NCBI GenBank assembly: GCA_964473025.1
Contig: CAYYMZ010000005.1
Location: 1-45,670, forward strand
From: CAYYMZ01 sp964473025
GTDB taxonomy: Bacteria; Patescibacteriota; UBA1384; DTJR01
Length of the DNA stretch: 45,670 nucleotides
Direction: 5' to 3'
The translations under genes and the position numbers were made by a program. Under the pieces are notes generated by a model. It saw only the letters and a program-made list of their open reading frames with translations, made no database searches and was not told the origin of the DNA. Positions within the stretch are counted from its first letter, which is position 1. Each line of letters opens with the position of its first letter. Below, in pieces: positions 13,518 through 21,810 of this stretch.

Positions 13518-13577
13518 CAATATTTTGCCTTTGATGAAATCGCAAACACGACGGTGTTGACAAAGCTAAAATATTGA
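13518..13577 (+). repeat. Long imperfect hairpin between rnpB and rpoB
   Basis: CAATATTTT pairs 9/9 with AAAATATTG, and CTTTG with CAAAG inside it, enclosing a smaller AACAC/GTGTT hairpin. It begins 5 bases after rnpB and covers the -35 box of rpoB. It has no T-tract. Its position suggests a role in rnpB 3' end formation or in coupling rnpB readthrough to rpoB transcription. Confidence 0.5.
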
Positions 13578-13584
13578 GTAGAAT
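13557..13584 (+). promoter_or_regulatory. Promoter of the rpoBC superoperon
   Basis: A perfect TTGACA (13557-13562) and TAGAAT (13579-13584) with a 16-bp spacer. The start falls near 13591, giving an untranslated leader of about 120 bases. Confidence 0.75.
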
Positions 13585-13608
13585 AAAGTAAGAGATAAAT
13601 TTTGGAAA

Positions 13609-13676
13609 GAAACGACTACGTGAAAAGAGCCTCTGAATAAAAACGAGGTCATTAGCTTGCGTTTGTGAGTCGTTTT
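13609..13676 (+). promoter_or_regulatory. Structured leader of rpoB
   Basis: AAACGACT (13610-13617) pairs 8/8 with AGTCGTTT (13668-13675), enclosing a second stem CCTC/GAGG (13630-13633 with 13645-13648). No rplJ-rplL genes precede rpoB here, so this leader may carry control that other bacteria exert through the L10 leader. Regulation is inference. Confidence 0.45.
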
Positions 13677-13710
13677 AGTTTGTGCGATTTTAAAAATTTA
13701 AATCTATAGG

Positions 13711-16700
13711 ATGGATATGCAAAAAGAGGTGGCTCAAAACAAGGCGGCAAAGAGAGTAAGTTTTTCAAAAGATCATGTAAAAGTCGAACTGCCAAATCTG
13801 ATTGAAATCCAAAAAAATTCTTACGATTGGTTGTTCAAAGAAGGAATTAGGGAATTGATAGATGAAATCAGCCCTGTGGACGATTTTACTGGGGAGGCCT
13901 TGCGCTTAGAATTTGATAAATACGAACTTGGGGTACCCAAGGTTGACGAGTTTACGGCGAAAAACAAGAATTTAACCTATAAAGCCCCTCTGACCTGTGA
14001 CGTAATTTTGTATAATAAGTTCACAAAGAAAAATAAGGCCTCACGCATTTTTCTTGGCGATTTTCCCGTTATGACCGACAGGGGTACCTTTATTATTAAC
14101 GGAATTGAGCGCGTTGTTGTCTCGCAAATTGTTCGCTCCTACGGTGTTATTTTTGTCTCCGATGAGGTAGGTGCAAAAAAATATTTTGGGGCAAAATTGA
14201 TTCCGAATCGTGGAGCATGGCTCGAATTTGAAACCTCAAATAAAGGAGTAATCTCGGTCAAGGTTGATCGCAAAAGAAAGATTCCGGTTACCACTTTCCT
14301 TAAAGCGATGGGCATGGTCTCGGAGGACAAAATCAAAAATGCATTCAGCATGGTTGATGATAATCCGGAGCTAAAGTACATCGAGCAAACGCTTGCCAAG
14401 GATCCCGCAAAAGACGAAAACACTGCACTAATTGAGGTTTACAAAAGGATCCGCCCGGGAGATTTAGCGAGCGCTGAGGCGGCTAAGGTTTTTCTTGAAG
14501 CCCTATTTTTTAATCCCAAGAGATATGACTTAGGTCGTGTCGGAAGATACAAGTTGAATAGACGACTGTCTCTTAAGGTAAAAGATAATTTGTCAGGCAG
14601 AGTCCTGCGTCTCGACGACATCGTTGAAATTATCCGTGAAATTATCCGTTTAAATAATGATCCTTCTGCTCAGCCTGACGATATAGACCATTTGAAAAAC
14701 AGAAGAGTAAGGGCGGTTGGGGAGCTGGTTCAATCACGCTTAAGGGTTGGTTTCCTGCGCATGGAGCGCATTATTAAAGACAGAATGAGTGTTGTTGAAA
14801 GTGAGAATGCCCTTCCGTCACAATTGGTTAACTCCAGACCCATCGTGGCGGTTTTGCAAGAATTCTTTGCTTCATCTCAGATGTCGCAGTTTATGAACCA
14901 AACCAATCCACTGGCGGAGCTTGAACATAAAAGAACACTATCAGCAACTGGACCGGGAGGATTATCCCGTGAAAGAGCTGGATTTGAAGTCAGAGATGTT
15001 CACCAGTCGCACTATGGACGTATTTGCCCGATCGAGACACCCGAGGGTCCGAATATCGGGCTGGTAGGGTACTTGGCATGCTACGGGACCGTTAACGAAT
15101 ATGGTTTTATCGAAACGCCTTATTTGGTTGTAGAACAGAAGGGCTCCGTGTCGAGAGTAACAAAAAAAGTAGTTTATCTTGATGCTTCAGATGAAGAAAA
15201 GACAACCATTGCGCCTGCCTCGACACCTGTCGACGACAAAGGCGTAATAACAGTCAAAAAGGCGCCGGTGAGAAAGTATGGTTCACCATCAATCGAACCC
15301 ACTGCCACAATCCAATATATGGATGTGTCTCCCAAACAAATTGCTTCGATCACAGCTGCACTTATTCCTTTTATCGAACACGACGATGCGGTTAGGGCAA
15401 ACATGGGCTCTAATATGCAGCGTCAGGCTGTACCGGTCGTAAAGCCTGAATCGCCAGTTGTCGGAACGGGAATGGAAGAAGATGCTGCCGTTTCGTCGGG
15501 TCATGTTATTCGTGCCACAAAAGACGGAACAGTACATGAAGCATCGGGCGACAGAGTTGTAATCTCCGAAAAGGGCGGCGAAAAAAGGGTCTATCTTTTG
15601 AATAAGTTTGTTCGCTCAAACCAAGCAACTTGCATCAATCAAAAAATCCTTGTGAACCAGGGTGATAAGGTGAAGGCAGGCGATTTCCTAGCTGATGGTG
15701 CGGCAACGGACCAAGGAGAGCTGGCCCTGGGAAGAAATTTGCTTGTCGCCTTCATGAGCTTCGAAGGTTATAACTATGAGGATGCAATTGTCGTTTCCGA
15801 AAAATTAGTCAAGGACGACATCCTAACCTCCATACATATTGAAAAATATACGATTGAAGTCCGAGATACCAAACTCGGTCCCGAAATGATCACCCGCGAC
15901 ATTCCAAATGTGGGCGAGGAAGCCCTCTCAAACCTTGACGAAGAAGGAGTTATCAGAGTCGGAGCCGAGATTGAAGCGGGCGACATCCTAGTCGGCAAAA
16001 TTTCGCCAAAAGGTGAAACCGAACTTTCGGTTGAGGAAAAACTGCTAAGAGCGATTTTCGGAGAAAAAGCCAAGGATGTAAAGGATTCATCTTTAAGACT
16101 GCCGCATGGTGAAAAAGGCAAGGTTATCGAGGTAAAATTATTCTCAAAAGACGCAGGCGATGAGCTTTCAGAGGGTGTTAGTCAAATGGTGGAAGTATCC
16201 GTTACCCAGCTTAGAAAGATCTCTGTTGGCGACAAACTTGCAGGCAGACACGGAAACAAAGGCGTAATCTCAGCAATTTTGCCTGAGGCAGATATGCCTT
16301 ATCTGGAGGATGGGACACCGGTTGATATTGTCTTAAACCCACTAGGCGTTGTTTCCAGAATGAATTTGGGACAGATCCTAGAAACGCATCTTGGGCTGGC
16401 GGCATACCGGCTAGGCTACAAAATTGCAACACCAATTTTCGACGGTGTACAGGTAGATAGGATTAAAGCAGAGCTCAAAAAATCTGGGTTTGCCCAAGAT
16501 GGGAAAATGACTCTTTACAACGGGAAAACCGGGGAGCCATTTGATTGTAAGGTTACAGTCGGAATTATTTATATATTAAAGCTGGCGCACCTTGTCGATG
16601 ACAAAATGCACGCTCGTTCAGTAGGACCATACTCAATGGTTACACAACAGCCCCTTGGCGGAAAAGCACAATTTGGCGGACAGAGATTTGGAGAAATGGA

Positions 16701-17094
16701 AGTTTGGGCCCTTGAGGCGTATGGTGCTGCGCACACCCTTCAGGAGATGTTAACCATTAAGTCGGATGACGTTATCGGACGGTCAAAGGCATACGAAGCC
16801 ATTATTAGAAATGAAGAAATTGAAAAACCGTCAGTCCCGGCATCATTTAACGTTCTCGTTCGTGAGCTGCAAAGCTTAGGTCTTTCGGTTGAAATGGTTG
16901 GTTCTAGGATGGAGGAAAAAGAAGACGCGGAACAAACTCTCCCAAGGCGCGGCCAAGAGATAAAATTAAATGAAATAAAAGCACCGGAAACTGCTGCGGG
17001 CGAAGAGGTTGAGGACAAGAAACTAACCGAAATATTTGCGAATCAAGAAGAAAATCCTCCGCAAGAAAATGAATTGGAGGTAAATGCAAAATAA
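13711..17094 (+). CDS. rpoB: RNA polymerase beta subunit
   Basis: Beta subunit of RNA polymerase, 1127 residues, a compact bacterial length. Conserved blocks are visible: the rifampicin-pocket region around residues 388-415, GPGGLSRERAGFEVRDVH, ETPEGPNIGL, the NMQRQAVP segment, SFEGYNYEDAI, GDKLAGRHGNKGV and the C-terminal GGQRFGEMEVWALEAYGA. At the position of E. coli Asp516 there is Asn396, and at Leu533 there is Thr413, both in the rifampicin pocket. The tail after residue 1075 is acidic and low in conservation. Two in-frame ATGs (13711, 13717) are possible; AGGATGG fits either imperfectly. It is followed by rpoC with an 11-base overlap. Confidence 0.98.
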   Translation: MDMQKEVAQNKAAKRVSFSKDHVKVELPNLIEIQKNSYDWLFKEGIRELIDEISPVDDFTGEALRLEFDKYELGVPKVDEFTAKNKNLTYKAPLTCDVILYNKFTKKNKASRIFLGDFPVMTDRGTFIINGIERVVVSQIVRSYGVIFVSDEVGAKKYFGAKLIPNRGAWLEFETSNKGVISVKVDRKRKIPVTTFLKAMGMVSEDKIKNAFSMVDDNPELKYIEQTLAKDPAKDENTALIEVYKRIRPGDLASAEAAKVFLEALFFNPKRYDLGRVGRYKLNRRLSLKVKDNLSGRVLRLDDIVEIIREIIRLNNDPSAQPDDIDHLKNRRVRAVGELVQSRLRVGFLRMERIIKDRMSVVESENALPSQLVNSRPIVAVLQEFFASSQMSQFMNQTNPLAELEHKRTLSATGPGGLSRERAGFEVRDVHQSHYGRICPIETPEGPNIGLVGYLACYGTVNEYGFIETPYLVVEQKGSVSRVTKKVVYLDASDEEKTTIAPASTPVDDKGVITVKKAPVRKYGSPSIEPTATIQYMDVSPKQIASITAALIPFIEHDDAVRANMGSNMQRQAVPVVKPESPVVGTGMEEDAAVSSGHVIRATKDGTVHEASGDRVVISEKGGEKRVYLLNKFVRSNQATCINQKILVNQGDKVKAGDFLADGAATDQGELALGRNLLVAFMSFEGYNYEDAIVVSEKLVKDDILTSIHIEKYTIEVRDTKLGPEMITRDIPNVGEEALSNLDEEGVIRVGAEIEAGDILVGKISPKGETELSVEEKLLRAIFGEKAKDVKDSSLRLPHGEKGKVIEVKLFSKDAGDELSEGVSQMVEVSVTQLRKISVGDKLAGRHGNKGVISAILPEADMPYLEDGTPVDIVLNPLGVVSRMNLGQILETHLGLAAYRLGYKIATPIFDGVQVDRIKAELKKSGFAQDGKMTLYNGKTGEPFDCKVTVGIIYILKLAHLVDDKMHARSVGPYSMVTQQPLGGKAQFGGQRFGEMEVWALEAYGAAHTLQEMLTIKSDDVIGRSKAYEAIIRNEEIEKPSVPASFNVLVRELQSLGLSVEMVGSRMEEKEDAEQTLPRRGQEIKLNEIKAPETAAGEEVEDKKLTEIFANQEENPPQENELEVNAK

Positions 17095-20000
17095 GGACTC
17101 AGGAATCATGCCAAACACAAGAGAAATGCAACTCAAGGATTTTAACGCGATACAGCTATCAATTGCAAGTCCGGAAGAAATTTCGCAATGGTCATTTGGT
17201 GAAATTACCAAGCCAGAGACCATTAATTATCGTACGCAAAAACCCGAAAGAGATGGGTTATTCGACGAGCGTGTATTTGGACCAATAAAGGACTGGGAAT
17301 GTTATTGTGGCAAATACAAAAAGATACGATACAAGGGAGTTATTTGCGACCGTTGTGGCGTTGAAGTAACGAGGAGTTCTGTAAGAAGAGAGCGTTTGGG
17401 CCATATCGATCTGGTTGTTCCCGTTGTTCACGTCTGGTACCTGCGCGGTGGCGGCGGGGCCATTGCTTCGCTTCTCGACATGTCAATTTCCGACGTCGAA
17501 TCAGTCGTCTATTTTGCTTCTTACGTCATCTTAGAAGTTGAAGAAGATTTAAAAGAAAGTGCCCTCTCGCAACTTCAAAAAGAATATGAAGAGGCGAAGA
17601 AGAACCCGAAAGTAAAAAATAACCCCTTGGCAATCCAACGCCTTGAGGCGTCCTTTAAGGCCTCAAAGTCGGAATTGGGTGCACTTAAGGTAAGGAAGAT
17701 ACTAAGTGAAACAGAGTTCAATAATATATCTTTGAAATATGGGCAAATCGTCCGGGTTGGAATTGGTGCAGAGGCGATATTGGAATTACTCAAATCGCTT
17801 AATCTGGAAAGTGCAATCAAGGAAGTTTCGTCGAAAATAGACACACAAGTTATTTCAAATAGAAAAAAGATCCTTAAAAAGCTGAAACTTTTCAAGGATA
17901 TGAAGAAAGCAAAAATTCTTCCTGAGTGGGTTGTAATGGTCAGAATTCCGGTAATTCCGCCTGATTTGCGTCCGATGGTTCAACTTGATGGTGGAAGGTT
18001 TGCCGCATCTGATTTAAACGATCTGTATCGCAGGGTTTTAAATAGAAACAACCGTCTTAAGAAACTTATCACTGCAGGAGCACCTGAGGTTATCTGTCGC
18101 AATGAAAAGAGAATGCTTCAAGAGGCTGTTGACGCCTTAATCGACAATAGTGCAAGACGTGGAAAAGCAGCCGTAACCGGCGGCCAGAGAAAATTACGCT
18201 CACTGTCTGATATACTACGAGGAAAACAAGGACGATTCCGCCAAAACCTGCTTGGAAAAAGAGTGGATTATTCCGGTCGTTCAGTTATCGTGATCGGACC
18301 TGATCTTGCCCTAAGCCAATGCGGTATTCCAAAAGTCATGGCTTTAGAGCTCTTTAAAACGTTTGTAATCGCTAAATTAATTTCTGACGGGCATGTTTAC
18401 AATGTGAAGAATGCCACCAAAATGATCGAGAAAAAGGATCCTATTATTTGGGATATCCTGGAAGAAATTACAAAAAAACATCCGGTCATGTTAAACAGAG
18501 CCCCCACCCTCCACAGGTTGGGAATTCAGGCGTTTATGCCTGTTTTGATTGAAGGTAAAGCAATTCAGATTCATCCCTTAGTTTGCCAGGCCTTCAACGC
18601 GGACTTTGACGGAGACCAAATGGCTGTTCATGTGCCGCTTAGCGAAAAATCTAGGTTGGAAGCTGCGGAAATTATGCTTTCCGCTAAGAATTTGCTTAAA
18701 CCCGCATCGGGAGATCCAATCGTTACGCCGAGATTCGATATGATTTTAGGTTGTTATTACATCACCAAAATCGAGGGCGATCCTAAAAGAGTCAGGATTT
18801 TCTCAAGTAAGAACGAAGCGATCATGGCCTGTCAAACCGGTGACATTAATCTTAAAACTAAAATTAAAATCAGGGTAACTGACGATATTAAAGAATCTGA
18901 CACAGAGGTTGATGAGCGTCACGAATCGAAGATCATCGAAACATGCGTAGGGCGTGTAATTTTTAACAACGTCTTGCCTGACGAATTAAGGTTTATAAAC
19001 TCAACAATTGATGCCAGGAATATGGCTAAGATCGTAGCCCGGGTTTTCAAGGACTTCGGTTCCGATGTAACAGCCCAGGTTTTAGATAAAATTAAAACAC
19101 TCGGTTTCGAATATGCAACTATGTCCGGTCTTTCTATAGGAATTGACGATATTAGTATTCCAAAAGAAAAACGGGAAATTATTGATGACGCCCAAATTAA
19201 GATAGATGAAATAGAGGCGCAGCTTCGACGTGGTCTTATTACAAATGAGGAAAAAAGCTTAAAAACCATCGACCTTTGGAACAATGCCAGAAACCGGATT
19301 GAAAAAAAGATGCTCGACGAATATTCACAAGATAATCCGGTTTTGACCTACGTTCAATCCGGAACGAGAGGTTCCGTCGCTCAACTTATTCAGATGGCGG
19401 GTATGAAGGGATTGGTGGTTAACCCTGCCGGTGAAATTATCGAAATCCCGATAATCTCTAATTACAAAGAAGGTCTGACGGTTTTCGAGTATTTCATTTC
19501 GTCTCACGGCTCCAGAAAAGGTAGATCAGACACATCTCTTAGAACCTCAGATGCTGGCTATTTAACACGGCGCTTAGTGGATGTTTCCCAAGACGTTATC
19601 ATCACCGACGAGGATTGTAAAACAAAAGAAGGAATCCTAATTAAAAGAGATGAATCGGAATCATTTAACGAAACATTTGCTGAAAGATTAGATGGGAGGG
19701 TCGTTCTGCATGCCGTACAAGAAGGTAAGAAAATTCTGGTAAAAGCCGGTGAAGAAATAAGCCGTGAAAAATCTATTGAAATTGAAAATAGCAAGATTGA
19801 AGAAGTAAAGGTAAGGTCCGTGACATACTGCGAATTTGAGGATGGCGTTTGCCAGAAGTGCTACGGACGCGACCTTGGTACTGGAAAAATAATTGAACTT
19901 GGTGTGGCCGCTGGAATCGTTGCCGCCCAAGCTATTGGAGAGCCCGGTACACAGCTAACGATGAAAACATTCCACCTTGGAGGTGTTTTCGGAGAAGACA

Positions 20001-20878
20001 TTACCTCTGGCTTGCCGCGGGTTGAAGAGCTTTTTGAAGCAAGAAAGCCAAAATATGAAGCTCCGATCACCGAAATAGACGGTCTGGTTCAAATTAATAA
20101 ATCAAAAGACGAGACAACAGCCCTAATAATTTCGGACGAAATGCTATGCCAGGAAATTGATGTTCCGGAAGGTTACGAGCTAGCCGTAAAAAATAATGAA
20201 CAAGTTGTTGCGAAAAAAGCGGTTGCAGTCAGCACTGACAAAAAAGCTTTGAGAACTCAGATTGCCGGAACAGTTGAAATAACAGGTAATAAAGTGGTTA
20301 TCCACTCAAAAGAAAAAAAGGAAATTGAATACGAAATATCGCCCGGTATGCCGCTTCTGGTTAAAAACGGCGATAAAATTACAAAAGGTACTGTTTTAGC
20401 GGAAGGTCACTTGAATTTATCTTCAGCACTTAAATTAATGGGCAAAGAGGAAACGATCAAGTATATCATCCGCGAGACAAAGTCAATTTACTCTTCACAG
20501 GGACAGTCAATCAATGACAAGCACCTTGAGGTTATAATCCGCCAAATGTTATGCAAGGTCAAAATCATCGATGAAGGTGGAAGCGAATTCGTGCCGGGAC
20601 AAATTGTAGACAAGGACGAGTTTGAGCACGTCTGCGAGACATTGAAAGAAAAGAAAAAGGTATTGCCCACGGCAGAATCAATTATTATGGGAATAACTCG
20701 CGTGGCATTAAAGACCGGAAGTTTCCTATCAGCCGCATCATTTCAGGAAACGACCAGCGTCTTAATCAATGCCGCCATAAAGGGTTCAATAGATCCGCTT
20801 AAGGGCTTGAAGGAGAACGTTATTATTGGTAAACTGATTCCTGCTGGATCAGGGTTTAAATCCAGAAAAAAAAGATAA
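17084..20878 (+). CDS. rpoC: RNA polymerase beta' subunit
   Basis: Beta' subunit, 1264 residues. The N-terminal zinc site is Cys73, Cys75, Cys88 and Cys91; the catalytic NADFDGD, which binds the active-site Mg, is at 505-511; the second zinc site has CKTKEG and later the CEFEDGVCQKC cluster. The trigger-loop and bridge-helix regions around QLIQMAGMKGL and GSRKGRSDTSLRT are intact. The start at 17084 has GGAGG three bases upstream and overlaps the rpoB stop; a second ATG at 17108 is a possible alternative. The stop overlaps rpsL by one base (TAATG), so coupled translation is likely. Confidence 0.98.
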   Translation: MQNKDSGIMPNTREMQLKDFNAIQLSIASPEEISQWSFGEITKPETINYRTQKPERDGLFDERVFGPIKDWECYCGKYKKIRYKGVICDRCGVEVTRSSVRRERLGHIDLVVPVVHVWYLRGGGGAIASLLDMSISDVESVVYFASYVILEVEEDLKESALSQLQKEYEEAKKNPKVKNNPLAIQRLEASFKASKSELGALKVRKILSETEFNNISLKYGQIVRVGIGAEAILELLKSLNLESAIKEVSSKIDTQVISNRKKILKKLKLFKDMKKAKILPEWVVMVRIPVIPPDLRPMVQLDGGRFAASDLNDLYRRVLNRNNRLKKLITAGAPEVICRNEKRMLQEAVDALIDNSARRGKAAVTGGQRKLRSLSDILRGKQGRFRQNLLGKRVDYSGRSVIVIGPDLALSQCGIPKVMALELFKTFVIAKLISDGHVYNVKNATKMIEKKDPIIWDILEEITKKHPVMLNRAPTLHRLGIQAFMPVLIEGKAIQIHPLVCQAFNADFDGDQMAVHVPLSEKSRLEAAEIMLSAKNLLKPASGDPIVTPRFDMILGCYYITKIEGDPKRVRIFSSKNEAIMACQTGDINLKTKIKIRVTDDIKESDTEVDERHESKIIETCVGRVIFNNVLPDELRFINSTIDARNMAKIVARVFKDFGSDVTAQVLDKIKTLGFEYATMSGLSIGIDDISIPKEKREIIDDAQIKIDEIEAQLRRGLITNEEKSLKTIDLWNNARNRIEKKMLDEYSQDNPVLTYVQSGTRGSVAQLIQMAGMKGLVVNPAGEIIEIPIISNYKEGLTVFEYFISSHGSRKGRSDTSLRTSDAGYLTRRLVDVSQDVIITDEDCKTKEGILIKRDESESFNETFAERLDGRVVLHAVQEGKKILVKAGEEISREKSIEIENSKIEEVKVRSVTYCEFEDGVCQKCYGRDLGTGKIIELGVAAGIVAAQAIGEPGTQLTMKTFHLGGVFGEDITSGLPRVEELFEARKPKYEAPITEIDGLVQINKSKDETTALIISDEMLCQEIDVPEGYELAVKNNEQVVAKKAVAVSTDKKALRTQIAGTVEITGNKVVIHSKEKKEIEYEISPGMPLLVKNGDKITKGTVLAEGHLNLSSALKLMGKEETIKYIIRETKSIYSSQGQSINDKHLEVIIRQMLCKVKIIDEGGSEFVPGQIVDKDEFEHVCETLKEKKKVLPTAESIIMGITRVALKTGSFLSAASFQETTSVLINAAIKGSIDPLKGLKENVIIGKLIPAGSGFKSRKKR

Positions 20879-21300
20879 TGCCTACAATTAACCAATTAAT
20901 CAAGGTTGGGCGAAAAAAACCAATCAAAAAAAGTAAAACTCCGGCGTTGGGTCGTAATTTTAATTACCTAAAAAATAAGCCAACCCAGGTCGCCCAGTCC
21001 AATCCGTTCAAGAGGGGTGTGTGTACCAAGGTGACAACGATGACCCCTAAAAAGCCAAACTCGGCCTTGCGAAAAATTGCCAAGGTCCGCCTGACTAACG
21101 GACAGGAAGTTACGGCTTATATTGGTGGCGAAGGGCATAATCTGCAAGAACACTCTGTTGTGTTAATCCGCGGAGGCAGGGTAAAGGACCTTCCGGGCGT
21201 AAGATATCATATCGTCAGAGGTAAACTGGATACGCTGGGTGTCGAAAAACGCAGACAGGGACGTTCAAAGTATGGCGCCAAAGCACCGAAAGGAAACTAG
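20878..21300 (+). CDS. rpsL: 30S ribosomal protein S12 (uS12)
   Basis: S12 sits at the decoding centre. It has 140 residues, somewhat longer than the 124 of E. coli. Conserved segments TPKKPNSALRK and GGRVKDLPGVRYH are complete, so the streptomycin-linked lysines and proline are unchanged. The usual YIPGEGHN reads YIGGEGHN. Its stop codon shares its last base with the GTG start of rpsG. First of the str genes after rpoC. Confidence 0.97.
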   Translation: MPTINQLIKVGRKKPIKKSKTPALGRNFNYLKNKPTQVAQSNPFKRGVCTKVTTMTPKKPNSALRKIAKVRLTNGQEVTAYIGGEGHNLQEHSVVLIRGGRVKDLPGVRYHIVRGKLDTLGVEKRRQGRSKYGAKAPKGN

Positions 21301-21776
21301 TGAGAGGAAAATCAAAATTTAAAAAGAAAATAATTTCCCCGGACGAAAAATTCGGGTCTACGACTGTGGCCAAATTTATCAATAAAGTGATGCAACAGGG
21401 AAAAAAAAGCATTGCTCGGCAAATCGTTTACAGTTCCCTTGATATGGCCTCGAAAGATTTAAAAAAAGAACCCCTCGAGGTTTTTAACGATGCAGTTCTA
21501 GCAGTTGCTCCCTCTGTAGAGGTTAGATCGAGACGTATTGGTGGCGCGAATTACCAAATTCCTATGGAGGTTAGGGAGCCGCGCCGAACCGCCCTCGCGA
21601 TGCGCTGGCTAATTGATGCTGCCAAAGCCAGAAAAGGGGCAAAGATGGCTGAAAAACTTTCCCTTGAATTTAAAGATGCGATTGCCGGTGCAGGTCTAGC
21701 AGTCAAGAAAAAAACAGATACTCATAAGATGGCTGAGGCAAACAGAGCCTTTGCCCACTTCGCGAAAATAAGATAA
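21300..21776 (+). CDS. rpsG: 30S ribosomal protein S7 (uS7)
   Basis: Primary 16S rRNA binding protein that organises the head of the 30S subunit; 158 residues, normal length. Conserved parts include FINKVMQQGKKS, VEVRSRRIGGANYQIP and the C-terminal HKMAEANRAFAHF. Translation starts at GTG overlapping the rpsL stop by one base, which implies coupling. fusA follows 34 bp later. Confidence 0.97.
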   Translation: MRGKSKFKKKIISPDEKFGSTTVAKFINKVMQQGKKSIARQIVYSSLDMASKDLKKEPLEVFNDAVLAVAPSVEVRSRRIGGANYQIPMEVREPRRTALAMRWLIDAAKARKGAKMAEKLSLEFKDAIAGAGLAVKKKTDTHKMAEANRAFAHFAKIR

Positions 21777-21810
21777 TAAAAGGCTGCCGGGGGTATTTTT
21801 AAGGTTTAAA

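Noticed and set aside
15774..16121. Long antisense open frames inside rpoB, rpoC, pyrG and fusA
   Set aside because: They lack ribosome binding sites, are Ser/Pro/Phe-rich as expected for antisense of conserved genes, and lie wholly inside strongly conserved coding sequence.
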